From Bacillus sp. 491mf (lineage in GTDB: Bacteria > Bacillota > Bacilli > Bacillales > Bacillaceae_G), in contig NZ_FOLV01000001.1 in the NCBI RefSeq assembly GCF_900112415.1, forward strand, positions 372,001-436,000: 64,000 bases of DNA, given 5' to 3'. The notes under the pieces were generated by a model. It was given only the letters and a program-made list of their open reading frames with translations. It was not told where the DNA came from and ran no database searches. Position 1 is the stretch's first letter. Each line of letters starts with the position of its first letter. Made by a program: the position numbers and the translations under genes. Of this stretch, positions 23,287 through 31,513 are shown piece by piece.

Positions 23287-23769
23287 ATGGCTAAATTCTC
23301 TTCAAAAGAAAAAATACAAGCAGTGAGACGATATTTAGAGGGTACTGAAGGCGGAAAGACAATTGCTAAATCTATAGGTGTTGATGCCAGTGTACTCTAT
23401 CAGTGGATTAAACGATATGAATCTTTAGGTGAAAAAGCTTTTGAAAAACGCTATGCATTCTACTCTCTTCAGTATAAACTAGATGTACTTCAGTATATGA
23501 ACGAACAAGGGACATCTATCAGGGAAACAGCGGCGATTTTCAATATTCCGTCTTACGAAACACTTCGGAAGTGGAAAGTGGCTTATGACTCAGAAGGATT
23601 GGGTGCCCTACAATCAAAGAAAAAGGGGCGTCCATCCATGCAAAATAAAAAACTGAGCACAACTAAAAATCAAAAAGTAGTTGAAGGTTCAATTGAAGCA
23701 CTACAAGCGGAGAATGAGCGTTTACGTATGGAAAATGCGTATTTAAAAAAGTTGAATGCCTTAGTTTAA
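23287..23769 (+). CDS. IS3-family transposase OrfA
   Basis: 160 residues from the ATG at 23287. Two helix-turn-helix segments are visible (EKIQAVRRYLEG...IAKSIGVDASVLYQWIKRYE and KLDVLQYMNEQGTSIRETAA), followed by a leucine-zipper-like tail (ENERLRMENAYLKKLNALV). OrfA binds the inverted repeats and is fused to OrfB by programmed frameshift in this family. A slippery TTAAAAAAG run lies near 23740, in the right place. Confidence 0.92.
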   Translation: MAKFSSKEKIQAVRRYLEGTEGGKTIAKSIGVDASVLYQWIKRYESLGEKAFEKRYAFYSLQYKLDVLQYMNEQGTSIRETAAIFNIPSYETLRKWKVAYDSEGLGALQSKKKGRPSMQNKKLSTTKNQKVVEGSIEALQAENERLRMENAYLKKLNALV

Positions 23770-23774
23770 AACAA

Positions 23775-24627
23775 AGAAAAATCACAAAACAAGACAAGGC
23801 CCAAGTAATCTATGAATTAAGGCATGAATTTTCGGTGAAAGCACTACTTCAATTCGCAGATATTCCGCGTAGCACATATTATTATTGGGTGAAAAATTTC
23901 GATCGTCCTGATATTGATTCAAGCTATTTATGACGAACATGAGGGACGTTATGGCTATCGTCGTATTCGTGATGAACTTACAAGTTGCGGACACAAAGTA
24001 AATCATAAAAAAGTGCAACGTATCATGAAAGAATTAGGATTAAAATGTCTAGTCCGTATGAAAAAATATCGTTCCTATAAAGGAACTGTTGGAAAGATTG
24101 CACCGAATATTTTAAATCGCAACTTCCAAGCTGAAAAACCAAATGAAAAATGGGTTACAGATATTACGGAGTTTAAATTGTTTGGAGAGAAGTTATATTT
24201 ATCACCGATGTTAGATTTATTTAATGGCGAAATTATCACGTATACAATTGGCTCAAGACCAACTTATTCACTAGTTTCAAGGATGTTAGATCAAGCTTTT
24301 GAACGCTTAACAGATGAGGACACACTCCTTATCCATTCTGATCAAGGTTGGCACTATCAAATGAAAAAATATCGGCATTCCCTCAATAAACGTGGCATTA
24401 CACAGAGCATGTCCCGTAAAGGGAACTGTTACGATAACGCAGTGATTGAAAACTTCTTTGGCATCATGAAGTCAGAATTACTTTATCTAAAAGAATTTGA
24501 AAGTGTTGAACACTTTAAGCAAGAATTAGCAAAGTATATTGAATACTATAATCATAAAAGAATTAAGGCAAAACTAAAGGGCATGAGCCCGGTACAATAC
24601 CGAGCTCATGCCCAGGAAGCTGCCTAA
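23775..24627 (+). pseudogene. IS3-family transposase OrfB, frameshifted
   Basis: The first part (RKITKQDKAQVIYELRHEFS to FDRPDID) runs in one frame and stops at 23931-23933. The remainder continues in another frame from about 23914 as IQAIYDEHEGRYGYRRIRDE. The DDE residues are present in the second part: Asp in VTDITEF, Asp in HSDQGWHY, Glu in NAVIENFFGIMKSE. A deletion near 23912 changed frame and removed several residues, so no full transposase can be made and the copy is probably immobile by itself. Confidence 0.88.
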
Positions 24628-24709
24628 TGAAATAACCTGTCTAACTTTTTGGGGTCACTACATTAATTGAGTCGGCTTTTTTACTATGGATTAAACTTTA
24701 GCATACTAC

Positions 24710-25192
24710 TTAATTTGCTTCACCCATTTCTTTTAACTTATTGTGTGCTTCTGTTATCAGCTTAGAACCATTAGACATCAACTGTAACCCTTCAGTTATA
24801 AGGTTACGGTCTTTCTTATCTAAACCTTCTTGTGTTTTTACTACGGAATCTTTTACTAGCTTCATGGATTCATTTAATGTAGCATGTACGTCTTTATACT
24901 TTTCACCAGGTTCTAACTTTTGTAGCTTGTTAGCTGTCTTTACAAGTGGTGCAGACTTCTCTTTAAACTCTACTGCTTTTTCGTCAATTGATGTCTCACT
25001 TGTTAATATCCCTTGAATAGCCATTGATTGCTCTGATAAGTCTTTCATGAGATAAGCCATTTCCATTTTGTAATCCTTTTTCTCTTCTACTACCTTGCTA
25101 TCCTTTGCTTTCGTTTCTGCTTTATCTGTTGCACAACCACCTAATAGTAACATAGTTGGGATTGCCAACGTAACTAGTCTCTTTGCTTTCAT
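24710..25192 (-). CDS. Secreted lipoprotein, DUF7018-like
   Basis: 160 residues with a lipoprotein signal peptide and lipobox LLGGC (Cys at about 20), then a charged linker and an all-helical domain with KLEPGEKYKDVHATLNESMK. This helical domain resembles a family of Bacillus lipoproteins I recall as DUF7018; the function is unknown. It is a paralogue of the gene upstream, lying 13 bases away in the same operon. AAGGGG lies before the ATG. Surface lipoproteins of prophages may block superinfection, but nothing here proves that. Confidence 0.75.
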   Translation of the reverse strand: MKAKRLVTLAIPTMLLLGGCATDKAETKAKDSKVVEEKKDYKMEMAYLMKDLSEQSMAIQGILTSETSIDEKAVEFKEKSAPLVKTANKLQKLEPGEKYKDVHATLNESMKLVKDSVVKTQEGLDKKDRNLITEGLQLMSNGSKLITEAHNKLKEMGEAN

Positions 25193-25205
25193 TTTTAACT
25201 ACCCC

Positions 25206-25724
25206 TTATTTGATTTCTTTGAACTTTTTATCTGCTTCTATCAACATTTTAGACGCTTTTTCTGTTTCTTCTCCACCTTTATGCACGAACTCATCGTTTT
25301 TCATATTCATACCACTTCTTATTAGAAGAGTACCAGTTTTTAATTGAAGCATTGCTCCTTTTATATCAATATGTACGTTTGTATATTTCTCACCAGGCTC
25401 TAGAGCAATTACTTTATCTGCTGTATCTGACATGATGTCTGATTTCTTCATGTATTCCTTTTCTTTCTCTTCGAACGGTTTATCACTAGTGAGTATAGTA
25501 GTTAACTCTTGTGCTTGTTTTGTGATATCTGATAATAAAGAGTTTAAGTTTGACTTGTACTCTTTTTCAACATTCGTTTCTGTTGCTTTCGACTTTGATA
25601 CCTCTTGACTACCTGTTTCTGCTGACTTTAGGCTGTCAGTTTTAGTTTCAGAAGAGTCTTTAGAACAACCTACCCCTGCTACTAATAAAATTGGTAATGT
25701 TACTGCTAATAGTTTACGTTTCAT
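25206..25724 (-). CDS. Secreted lipoprotein, paralogue of 24710-25192
   Basis: 172 residues with signal peptide and lipobox VAGVGC, a Ser/Thr/Glu-rich linker (about 22-50) and the same helical domain (ALEPGEKYTNVHIDIKGAML). The shared EPGEKY.{2}VH motif and equal spacing show that this and the following gene arose by tandem duplication. AAAAGGGG precedes the ATG. It is the first gene of a two-gene unit near the right end of the prophage. Confidence 0.75.
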   Translation of the reverse strand: MKRKLLAVTLPILLVAGVGCSKDSSETKTDSLKSAETGSQEVSKSKATETNVEKEYKSNLNSLLSDITKQAQELTTILTSDKPFEEKEKEYMKKSDIMSDTADKVIALEPGEKYTNVHIDIKGAMLQLKTGTLLIRSGMNMKNDEFVHKGGEETEKASKMLIEADKKFKEIK

Positions 25725-26165
25725 TCTAGAATACCCCTTTTAATATTTATCTTGTTTTTCTATCTATACTGTTTATTGCTTCTATCCAGTACTTCTCTCC
25801 TTCTTTTTAGTCAAATACATCCCTTATCACCATATATATTCCTAATAATACCAACTGATATGATGTTATTATAATATACAGAAAAGACTGGATACAATAT
25901 CAACATTACGAAATGAAGCAAAAAGCCTACTTCATGAAAATGGAACGATTCTTTTTCACACACTCCATAAAAAAACGTCATCCTTTCTGTATATTTTTAC
26001 AAAAAGAATAATGTTTTTTTATATTTGAGGGTATTAAAACCTTATAAGTTAATGGGCATGGGGAACCGCCCACATTTTATAAATAAATTTAATCATAATT
26101 TTACACATCCTCAATATTTAATTGTTAAAATTTTACACGAGATAACAATTAAGGGGATAATCTTA
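25725..26165. other. Divergent intergenic region
   Basis: No convincing gene is visible. The open frame of the next gene extends left to 26025, but that part has no ribosome site. The region presumably holds the lipoprotein promoter (minus strand) and the promoter of the gene at 26166. A 50-base AT-rich stretch at 25855-25885 (GATATGATGTTATTATAATA) is a candidate. Confidence 0.4.
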
Positions 26166-26540
26166 GTGGAGTGGACAGTAATCGATGAACAAAAGGTAAC
26201 ATCGTATTTAGTACAAGTATCCCATCTAGACAAAAATTTCTTATTTCATATTCGGGAAATTGATGACAACATAGATATTAATCTTATTGATGAAAATAAT
26301 AATTTTTTAACACCTGTTCCTGTTGAATTATTTCTTAGTAAACTTCTGAGCGAGGAAGATAAAATGAATTTTAAAAGAGAGTATAGAAATATGTCGGGAT
26401 TGGTATTATTAGAACCATTGACACGTGAGGAATCTATTTATGTAAGGGAAATGACAAAAGAAGAGGCTGTTATATTTAGATACTTAGAAGATACTTTTTC
26501 ACGAGACTCAATGAATAAAGTAGAAAGCCCTCTCATGTGA
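26166..26540 (+). CDS. Hypothetical protein near the prophage right end
   Basis: 124 residues from the GTG at 26166, supported by AAGGGG 8 bases upstream; a longer version from 26025 lacks a ribosome site. The protein is acidic and mixed alpha/beta (VEWTVIDEQKVTSYLVQVSH, FLFHIREIDDNIDINLIDEN, MTKEEAVIFRYLEDTF). No family was recognised. It is the last gene before the right att repeat. Confidence 0.6.
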   Translation: MEWTVIDEQKVTSYLVQVSHLDKNFLFHIREIDDNIDINLIDENNNFLTPVPVELFLSKLLSEEDKMNFKREYRNMSGLVLLEPLTREESIYVREMTKEEAVIFRYLEDTFSRDSMNKVESPLM

Positions 26541-26553
26541 GAAGGGCTATTTT
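26526..26553 (+). terminator. Terminator overlapping the stop of 26166-26540
   Basis: Stem AGCCCTCTCA / TGAGAAGGGCT followed by ATTTTG. Confidence 0.75.
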
Positions 26554-26626
26554 GTTATTTTCCTCATTCTGTTTAATGATTTATCAAGATTAAGTAGATT
26601 TATTTTTTCATGTTTCAACTAGACCA

Positions 26627-26648
26627 CATTGACCACATTTTTGACCAC
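26627..26648. repeat. Candidate attachment site, right (attR)
   Basis: CATTGACCACA followed by TTTTTGACCAC matches 5963-5983 apart from one extra T, in the same orientation. It marks the right end of the first prophage. Confidence 0.65.
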
Positions 26649-27089
26649 GATTTAAATAAAAAATAATGAAAATATATGAGTAGAAAAACAATGTGAAAAT
26701 GATAAGACAATACTTGTGAGTACATTTTGAAATGAAATGAAAAGATATAAAGGCCATTAATCAAACGGGTGATGTGATGGTTTTGTGTTGAGGGAAAATT
26801 AATTAGACTAGAGAAAAATCAAAAGGCAATAATAAGTTTTTTGTTATTATTTTGACAAAATATCGAGTTAGGAAAAAAAGCGATAGGAATAAATCGCTTC
26901 TTTTTTAATTATTTTTTGGTTTCGGTTACTTTTTCATAACACTTTTGTACTGGCGATAAGTACATTTCTAAAACTACGTTTAGCGCCTCAATTTAGCTCA
27001 GTACAACGGATAACCTGTTTAATGAAAGGGAATTATCAAAAAGAGTACTATAAAACAGAACAACCCAAGAAATGGATAAGGAGTGAGCG
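26649..27089. other. Intergenic region before the decarboxylase gene
   Basis: It holds a terminator-like hairpin AAGCGAT / ATCGCTT with TTTTTT (26878-26906) and a dyad TGTACT-N7-AGTACA at 26946-26964 that could be an operator for the decarboxylase gene. The rest is AT-rich with no gene. Confidence 0.5.
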
Positions 27090-28808
27090 ATGGACAACAT
27101 GATGAATGCAGGCGGCTTTGGTTCGCAAAGTGGGAAGGCTCAAAAAACGGTTGGCCAGTATTTGTTCGATTGCCTGAAACTGGAGGGTATTACCGAAATT
27201 TTCGGCGTCGCAGGGGACTATAATTTTACACTTCTTGATACTTTGGAATGTTATAACGGCATCCGGTTTATAGAAGGACGGAACGAACTAAACGCGGGTT
27301 ATGCCGCGGATGGTTACGCAAGAATCAAAGGAATTTCTGCACTTATTACAACCTTCGGGGTCGGGGAGCTCAGCGCCTGCAATGCGATAGCGGGAGCCAA
27401 CAGCGAGCATGTGCCAATCATTCACATTGTGGGTGCACCTCCTGAGAAGGATCAACAAGAGCATAAGCTGATGCACCACACCTTAATGGATGGAAATTTT
27501 GATGTCTTCCGTAAGGTGTATGAGCAGATTACGGCTTATACCGCAGTGCTTACGCCGGAAAATGCCAAAATTGAAATTCCAGCTGCAATTCGCATTGCTA
27601 AGGAAAAGAAAAAGCCGGTATATCTGGTTGTGGCAAATGATTTAGTGACCAAGCCAATCAAGAGCCGAAAAGAGCCGGTACCGCCACGTCCAACGTCCAA
27701 CTTGAAAACCCTTCAGGCTGCGATGGATCATGTCCATCGGCTGCTCGGGCGTGCCCACCGACCGGTTATTCTGGTAGATGTGAAAACAATGCGTTTCAGC
27801 CTTCAGACGGCAGCTCGGCAGCTGGCCGACGCCATGAACGTGCCTGTTGTAACGATGATGTATGGGAAGGGGGCCTTTGACGAAACCCATCCCAATTATA
27901 TCGGAATGTACCTAGGCTCTTTCGGAGATTCTGAAGTTCAAAGTACGGTGGAAAATGCAGATTGTATCATTGCAATCGGCATGGTATGGGCGGACACCAA
28001 CACCGCGAATTTTACTGCAAAGTTGAACTCGCTTCTGACTGTCAATATTCAACCGGACATGGTCAAAATCGCTGAGGCGGAATATCCAAATGTTCTTGCA
28101 TCCGACTTGCTGCTTGCGATGCAGAAGGTAGGTTACACGGGCAAAGGTTTGGCGGGGAAATGGACATTCCCTTACGATCAATTCACAACTAATGCCGACG
28201 AGCCTCTCATGGCGGCCGACTATTATCCCCGTTTTCAGCGCATGCTGAAAGAGGGCGATATTGTGATTGCTGAGACCGGGACATTCTATAACGGAATGGC
28301 GGAAGTGCGACTACCGTGCAATGTAACATATATTGGGCAAGGAGGATGGCAGTCCATCGGTTACGCAACCCCTGCAGCGTTCGGTGCTATTATAGCCGCG
28401 CCGGAACGCCGAGTGTTACTGTTTACAGGTGACGGCGCTCTGCAGCTAACAGCCCAAGAAATTAGTTCCATGCTTTATTACGGCTGTAAGCCTATAATTT
28501 TTGTCTTGAACAACGATGGTTATACGATCGAGAAATATTTGAATGTCAAAACCGAGGGGCAAAAGTACAATCAAATCCCTCAATGGTCTTACACCAGATT
28601 GGCCGAAGCTTTTGGAGGTAACGCGTTTACCGTTACGGTCCGGACCTATGGAGAGCTTGATCAAGCTATAATTCAAGCTGAAACGGAAAGTACGGAAAGA
28701 CTCTGTATCATTGAAATGATCGCAGGGAATTCGGTGGACGCACCTAAATATATGCGACGGATGCGCAGTTATATGGAGAAGCAGGAAATGCAGCGAAGCC
28801 AGGAATAG
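27090..28808 (+). CDS. Thiamine-diphosphate alpha-keto acid decarboxylase (indolepyruvate/pyruvate type)
   Basis: 572 residues, full length for the family. The N-terminal PYR domain has the catalytic Glu (EGRNELNAGYAADGYARIKG) and the tandem His pair LMHHTLMDG that separates pyruvate/indolepyruvate decarboxylases from other ThDP enzymes. The PP domain has GDGALQLTAQEISSMLYYG...NNDGYTIE, the ThDP/Mg binding motif. It converts a 2-keto acid to an aldehyde and CO2; the exact substrate is not readable. AAGGAGTGAG precedes the ATG. Base composition is far more GC-rich than its neighbours, suggesting transfer from a higher-GC Firmicute. Confidence 0.92.
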   Translation: MDNMMNAGGFGSQSGKAQKTVGQYLFDCLKLEGITEIFGVAGDYNFTLLDTLECYNGIRFIEGRNELNAGYAADGYARIKGISALITTFGVGELSACNAIAGANSEHVPIIHIVGAPPEKDQQEHKLMHHTLMDGNFDVFRKVYEQITAYTAVLTPENAKIEIPAAIRIAKEKKKPVYLVVANDLVTKPIKSRKEPVPPRPTSNLKTLQAAMDHVHRLLGRAHRPVILVDVKTMRFSLQTAARQLADAMNVPVVTMMYGKGAFDETHPNYIGMYLGSFGDSEVQSTVENADCIIAIGMVWADTNTANFTAKLNSLLTVNIQPDMVKIAEAEYPNVLASDLLLAMQKVGYTGKGLAGKWTFPYDQFTTNADEPLMAADYYPRFQRMLKEGDIVIAETGTFYNGMAEVRLPCNVTYIGQGGWQSIGYATPAAFGAIIAAPERRVLLFTGDGALQLTAQEISSMLYYGCKPIIFVLNNDGYTIEKYLNVKTEGQKYNQIPQWSYTRLAEAFGGNAFTVTVRTYGELDQAIIQAETESTERLCIIEMIAGNSVDAPKYMRRMRSYMEKQEMQRSQE

Positions 28809-29128
28809 CCCCGAATGAAACATGAATCTCTTCTTTAAAGTGGGCGCTCAAATTATCTTGAAAGGGTACAGTAATTATAGGGGAGTTTGCAAGGGAGAGG
28901 TAGTAAACGCTTCTAGCAGTGATTCTAACATCCAGGGAATGATGCTCTTCATCTGAATCACAACTATCTTCTACGGCAATACAGACTGTGGGAAGCAAAG
29001 GATATGATGGATTTGCGACGGGAGTAGTTTTGTAGTAATTGTTGGAAAAGGAGCATAATAAATTTGCTTCTTTTTTGTTTGTATTTGTAAAAAAATACAT
29101 TCTTTTATATATTATACATATAGTTATA
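28809..29128. other. Intergenic region with a possible coding relic
   Basis: On the minus strand from about 29075 to 28840 an uninterrupted frame reads SYPLLPTVCIAVEDSCDSDE, then HHSLDVRITARSVYYLSLAN and SPIITVPFQDNLSAHFKEEI. This looks protein-like, but there is no ribosome site and the frame runs into the decarboxylase gene. It may be a gene remnant. The end of the region contains the TetR promoter. Confidence 0.35.
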
Positions 29129-29149
29129 TTAGACCGGTAGTCGGTCTAA
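29129..29149. promoter_or_regulatory. Palindromic operator before the tetR gene
   Basis: TTAGACCG-GTAGT-CGGTCTAA with perfect arms lies between the likely -10 region and the tetR ribosome site. The identical core recurs before the MFS gene at 30070-30088, so the TetR protein very likely controls both. Confidence 0.85.
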
Positions 29150-29166
29150 GGAGAAGGGGTTAATGG

Positions 29167-29811
29167 ATGAGAATCGTAAAAGAACATGAAGAGCGCAGAA
29201 ATGAAATTTTAGATACCGCAGAAAAATTATTTACTTCTAAAGGATATATGAAAACGACAATAAATGATATTCTGCAGGAAATCGGTATCGCAAAAGGAAC
29301 GTTTTATCATTATTTCAAATCAAAAGAGGAAGTAATGGATGCGGTTATTATGCGGATTGTAATTGCAGATGTAGCGGCCGCAAAAAAGATTGCTTCAGAT
29401 CCTAATATCCCTGTACTTGATAAATTATTTCATATTTTAATGGCGCAAGCACCAAAAGCTGGGGGGAACAAAGAAAAAATGATTGAACAATTTCATCAGC
29501 CAAGTAATGCTGAAATGCATCAGAGAAGTTTAGTTCAGTCTATTTTACATTTAACACCTGTTTTGACGGAGGTGATTGAGCAAGGAATCAATGAACATGT
29601 TTTTGTAACAGAATATCCACAAGAAACATTAGAATTTTTGCTTGCTTCTGCACAAGTAATATTCGATGAAGGATTGTTTCAGTGGCAGCCGCATGAAGTG
29701 ATGCAAAGAGCAAAGGCGTTTATCAGCATAACGGAGACTACTCTTGGTGCTAAAAAAGGGAGTTTTGATTACATTTTAGATATTTTGATAGGACATTCTG
29801 AAAATGACTAA
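29167..29811 (+). CDS. TetR-family transcriptional repressor
   Basis: 214 residues. The N-terminal TetR domain is standard (RRNEILDTAEKLFTSKGYMK, TTINDILQEIGIAKGTFYHYFKSKEEVMDAV). The C-terminal ligand domain is all-helical with an unknown inducer. The ATG at 29167 is preceded by AAGGGG; another ATG at 29163 is in a different frame. A palindrome at 29129-29149 suggests autoregulation, and the same palindrome lies before the efflux gene that follows. Confidence 0.93.
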   Translation: MRIVKEHEERRNEILDTAEKLFTSKGYMKTTINDILQEIGIAKGTFYHYFKSKEEVMDAVIMRIVIADVAAAKKIASDPNIPVLDKLFHILMAQAPKAGGNKEKMIEQFHQPSNAEMHQRSLVQSILHLTPVLTEVIEQGINEHVFVTEYPQETLEFLLASAQVIFDEGLFQWQPHEVMQRAKAFISITETTLGAKKGSFDYILDILIGHSEND

Positions 29812-29837
29812 TAAGATTAACGACATAAAGTGAAACT

Positions 29838-30047
29838 TTAATCAGTGGGGGTTTTCTTCATCCCCCACTGATTATCAGCCCTCACCAATCGGGCGCATGC
29901 CAGCAGTTTATCTCCCACCTAACTTCTTAAGAAAAGCGGAAGCGGCCAGGACCTTTTCCTACTATATTTAAAACTAAGGGAGAAAGCAAATGCAGGGCAC
30001 GTTGTATTCACATAGCAATGATTTGCATGTCGGAAAATTAAAATTTT
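29838..30047 (+). repeat. Interspersed repeat (bcr-type), copy 1
   Basis: It begins with a 12-bp hairpin AATCAGTGGGGG / CCCCCACTGATT (29840-29873), which also terminates tetR. The rest (AAGCGGAAGCGGCCAGGACC, TTTTCCTACTA, GGGAGAAAGCAAATG and GTCGGAAAATTAAAA) matches pieces of the repeats at 39801-40095 and 48450-48677. No reading frame is conserved. Confidence 0.65.
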
Positions 30048-30069
30048 ATGAGTGTTTTATACAAATTTA

Positions 30070-30088
30070 TAGACCGGTAGTCGGTCTA
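30070..30088. promoter_or_regulatory. TetR operator before the MFS gene
   Basis: TAGACCG-GTAGT-CGGTCTA is identical to the core at 29130-29148. It lies 27 bases before the MFS start codon. Confidence 0.85.
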
Positions 30089-30114
30089 AGGTTTTGATGA
30101 AAGGTGGATATATA

Positions 30115-31380
30115 ATGCAAAATAATAGCAATATAGAGCCTTTTTCTAAAGCTTTTAAGTTAATGGTAATTGGACAGATTGTATCAATATTAGGTTCTTC
30201 ACTCCTGCGTTTTGCTTTATCTCTCTATGTATTGGACATAACAGGCAGGGCAGATATATATGCGACTTTGTATGCCGTATCAAATGTACCCCTTTTGTTA
30301 TCACCTCTTGGCGGGGCTATTGCTGATAGATTCAACCGCCGCAACCTCATGATAATTTTTGATTTTGCAAGCAGTGCAATTGTATTTTGTTTTCTTTTGT
30401 TGTTAGCAGCTGGTAATACTTCTGTGATACGAATTGGTGTTGTTATGATATTACTTGCGATGATTAGCGCCATGTACTCGCCAGTTGTCATGGCAAGTGT
30501 TCCTTTGTTAGTAGTGGAAAATAAACTGGAGCAGGCAAACGGTATTGTAAACGGTGTTCAAGCACTATCAAGTGTAGCAGCTCCTGTTTTAGGCGGGGTA
30601 TTGTATGGCATTGTAGGGTTAAAAACATTGGTTGTAATGAGTTGTATTGCTTTTTTCTTAGCCGCAGTTTTAGCGATCTTTATTCACATCCCGTTCGCGA
30701 AAAGAACGCAGGATGGACATATCATATCGATAATTGTAAACGATTTAAAGGTTGGGTTTATCTATGTGGTTAAGCAGCCTTTTATTTTGAAATGTATAAT
30801 ACTTGCAGCTTTCCTCAATTTAATTCTCACGCCGTTGTTTGTTGTTGGAGGCCCCATCATTATACGGATAGTTATGCAAAGTAGTGACACGATGTATGGC
30901 ATTGGAATGGGCCTCATAGATTTTGCTACAATTTTAGGGGCATTGTCCATCGGTTTTTTTGCAAAAAAGATACAAATGAAAAAACTTTATCTTTGGTTTC
31001 TCATAATGGCGTTATTGATTATACCAATGGCTTTATCGATTACACCTTTTGCGCTTAGTTTCGGATACTATCCATCATTTCTACTCTTTATCTTGTGTGC
31101 AATCCTTATTGCAGTAGTGATGACTATTATTTCTATTTTTGTCATTACCGCTGTGCAGAAGAAAACACCAAATGAAAATTTAGGGAAAGTCATGGCGATT
31201 ATTATGGCAGTTGCACAATGCATGGCACCTGTAGGTCAAGTTATATATGGTGTCATATTTGAAGCTTTTAGTATAAAGGTATATCTTCCTACACTGATTG
31301 TAAGTATAGTGATGATTGTAATGGCAGTTATCGTGAAAAGGGCATTAAGAAATGAGGGAGAAATAACATCTCCTCAATGA
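30115..31380 (+). CDS. MFS efflux transporter (MefA/EntS-like)
   Basis: 421 residues from the ATG at 30115, chosen because AAAGGTGG precedes it; two upstream in-frame codons at 30094/30097 lie on or before that site. About 12 hydrophobic segments are visible. Typical motif A wording GGAIADRFNRRNLM between segments 2 and 3 and an opening FKLMVIGQIVSILGSSLLRF fit the macrolide-efflux-like MFS branch. It is likely a drug or metabolite exporter induced through the TetR regulator; the substrate is unknown. Confidence 0.88.
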   Translation: MQNNSNIEPFSKAFKLMVIGQIVSILGSSLLRFALSLYVLDITGRADIYATLYAVSNVPLLLSPLGGAIADRFNRRNLMIIFDFASSAIVFCFLLLLAAGNTSVIRIGVVMILLAMISAMYSPVVMASVPLLVVENKLEQANGIVNGVQALSSVAAPVLGGVLYGIVGLKTLVVMSCIAFFLAAVLAIFIHIPFAKRTQDGHIISIIVNDLKVGFIYVVKQPFILKCIILAAFLNLILTPLFVVGGPIIIRIVMQSSDTMYGIGMGLIDFATILGALSIGFFAKKIQMKKLYLWFLIMALLIIPMALSITPFALSFGYYPSFLLFILCAILIAVVMTIISIFVITAVQKKTPNENLGKVMAIIMAVAQCMAPVGQVIYGVIFEAFSIKVYLPTLIVSIVMIVMAVIVKRALRNEGEITSPQ

Positions 31381-31453
31381 ACAAAAGATGTACAACGTGG
31401 TATTTGAAGTGCATTTTTTAGTTAACGGATATCAATAGGGGCTTAAAAAATAA

Positions 31454-31501
31454 ACGTGTATAAAATCCATTATCTATTTCGCATAAGGATTTTATACACG
31501 T
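31454..31501. terminator. Convergent inverted repeat between the MFS and permease genes
   Basis: Perfect 15-bp arms ACGTGTATAAAATCC (31454-31468) and GGATTTTATACACGT (31487-31501). It lies between two convergent genes and can serve both, although the T-tracts are short. Confidence 0.65.
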
Positions 31502-31513
31502 CTAACTAAATGA

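Larger units (their letters stand above)
23233..24662 (+). mobile_element. IS3-family (IS150-like) insertion sequence
   Basis: 1430 bases with imperfect terminal inverted repeats: TGTAGTGCACCCCAATTG at the left and, reading inward from the right, TGTAGTGACCCCAAAAAG. Both continue TTAGACA. The element is flanked by the 3-bp duplication TTA (23230-23232 and 24663-24665). It has the usual orfA plus orfB layout. The small duplication that is still perfect suggests a fairly recent insertion, although orfB is already broken. Confidence 0.92.
23218..24680 (+). terminator. Endolysin terminator split by the IS element
   Basis: The left arm AAAAGCCGGCTC (23218-23229) and right arm GAGTCGGCTTTT (24669-24680, followed by TT) pair over 12 bp with one G-U. 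Between them lies the whole IS plus its target duplication. Removing the IS leaves the six-base loop TTAATT, so the element entered the hairpin loop. Confidence 0.8.
5960..26650. mobile_element. Decayed prophage inserted behind mutL
   Basis: The element lies between two near-identical direct repeats (5963-5983 and 26627-26648). It starts with an integrase reading toward the left end, as in lysogenic phages. Immunity, early and late-switch genes (ArpU, second recombinase) are present up to 17 kb. No terminase, portal, capsid, tail or holin gene is present. The remaining 9.5 kb hold cargo genes and two endolysin 3' ends. The structural module was therefore lost and the element is probably not inducible into particles. 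Confidence 0.85.

Noticed and set aside
26025-26165. N-terminal extension of the 26166 gene
   Set aside because: The extension lacks a ribosome site, while AAGGGG stands correctly before the GTG at 26166.
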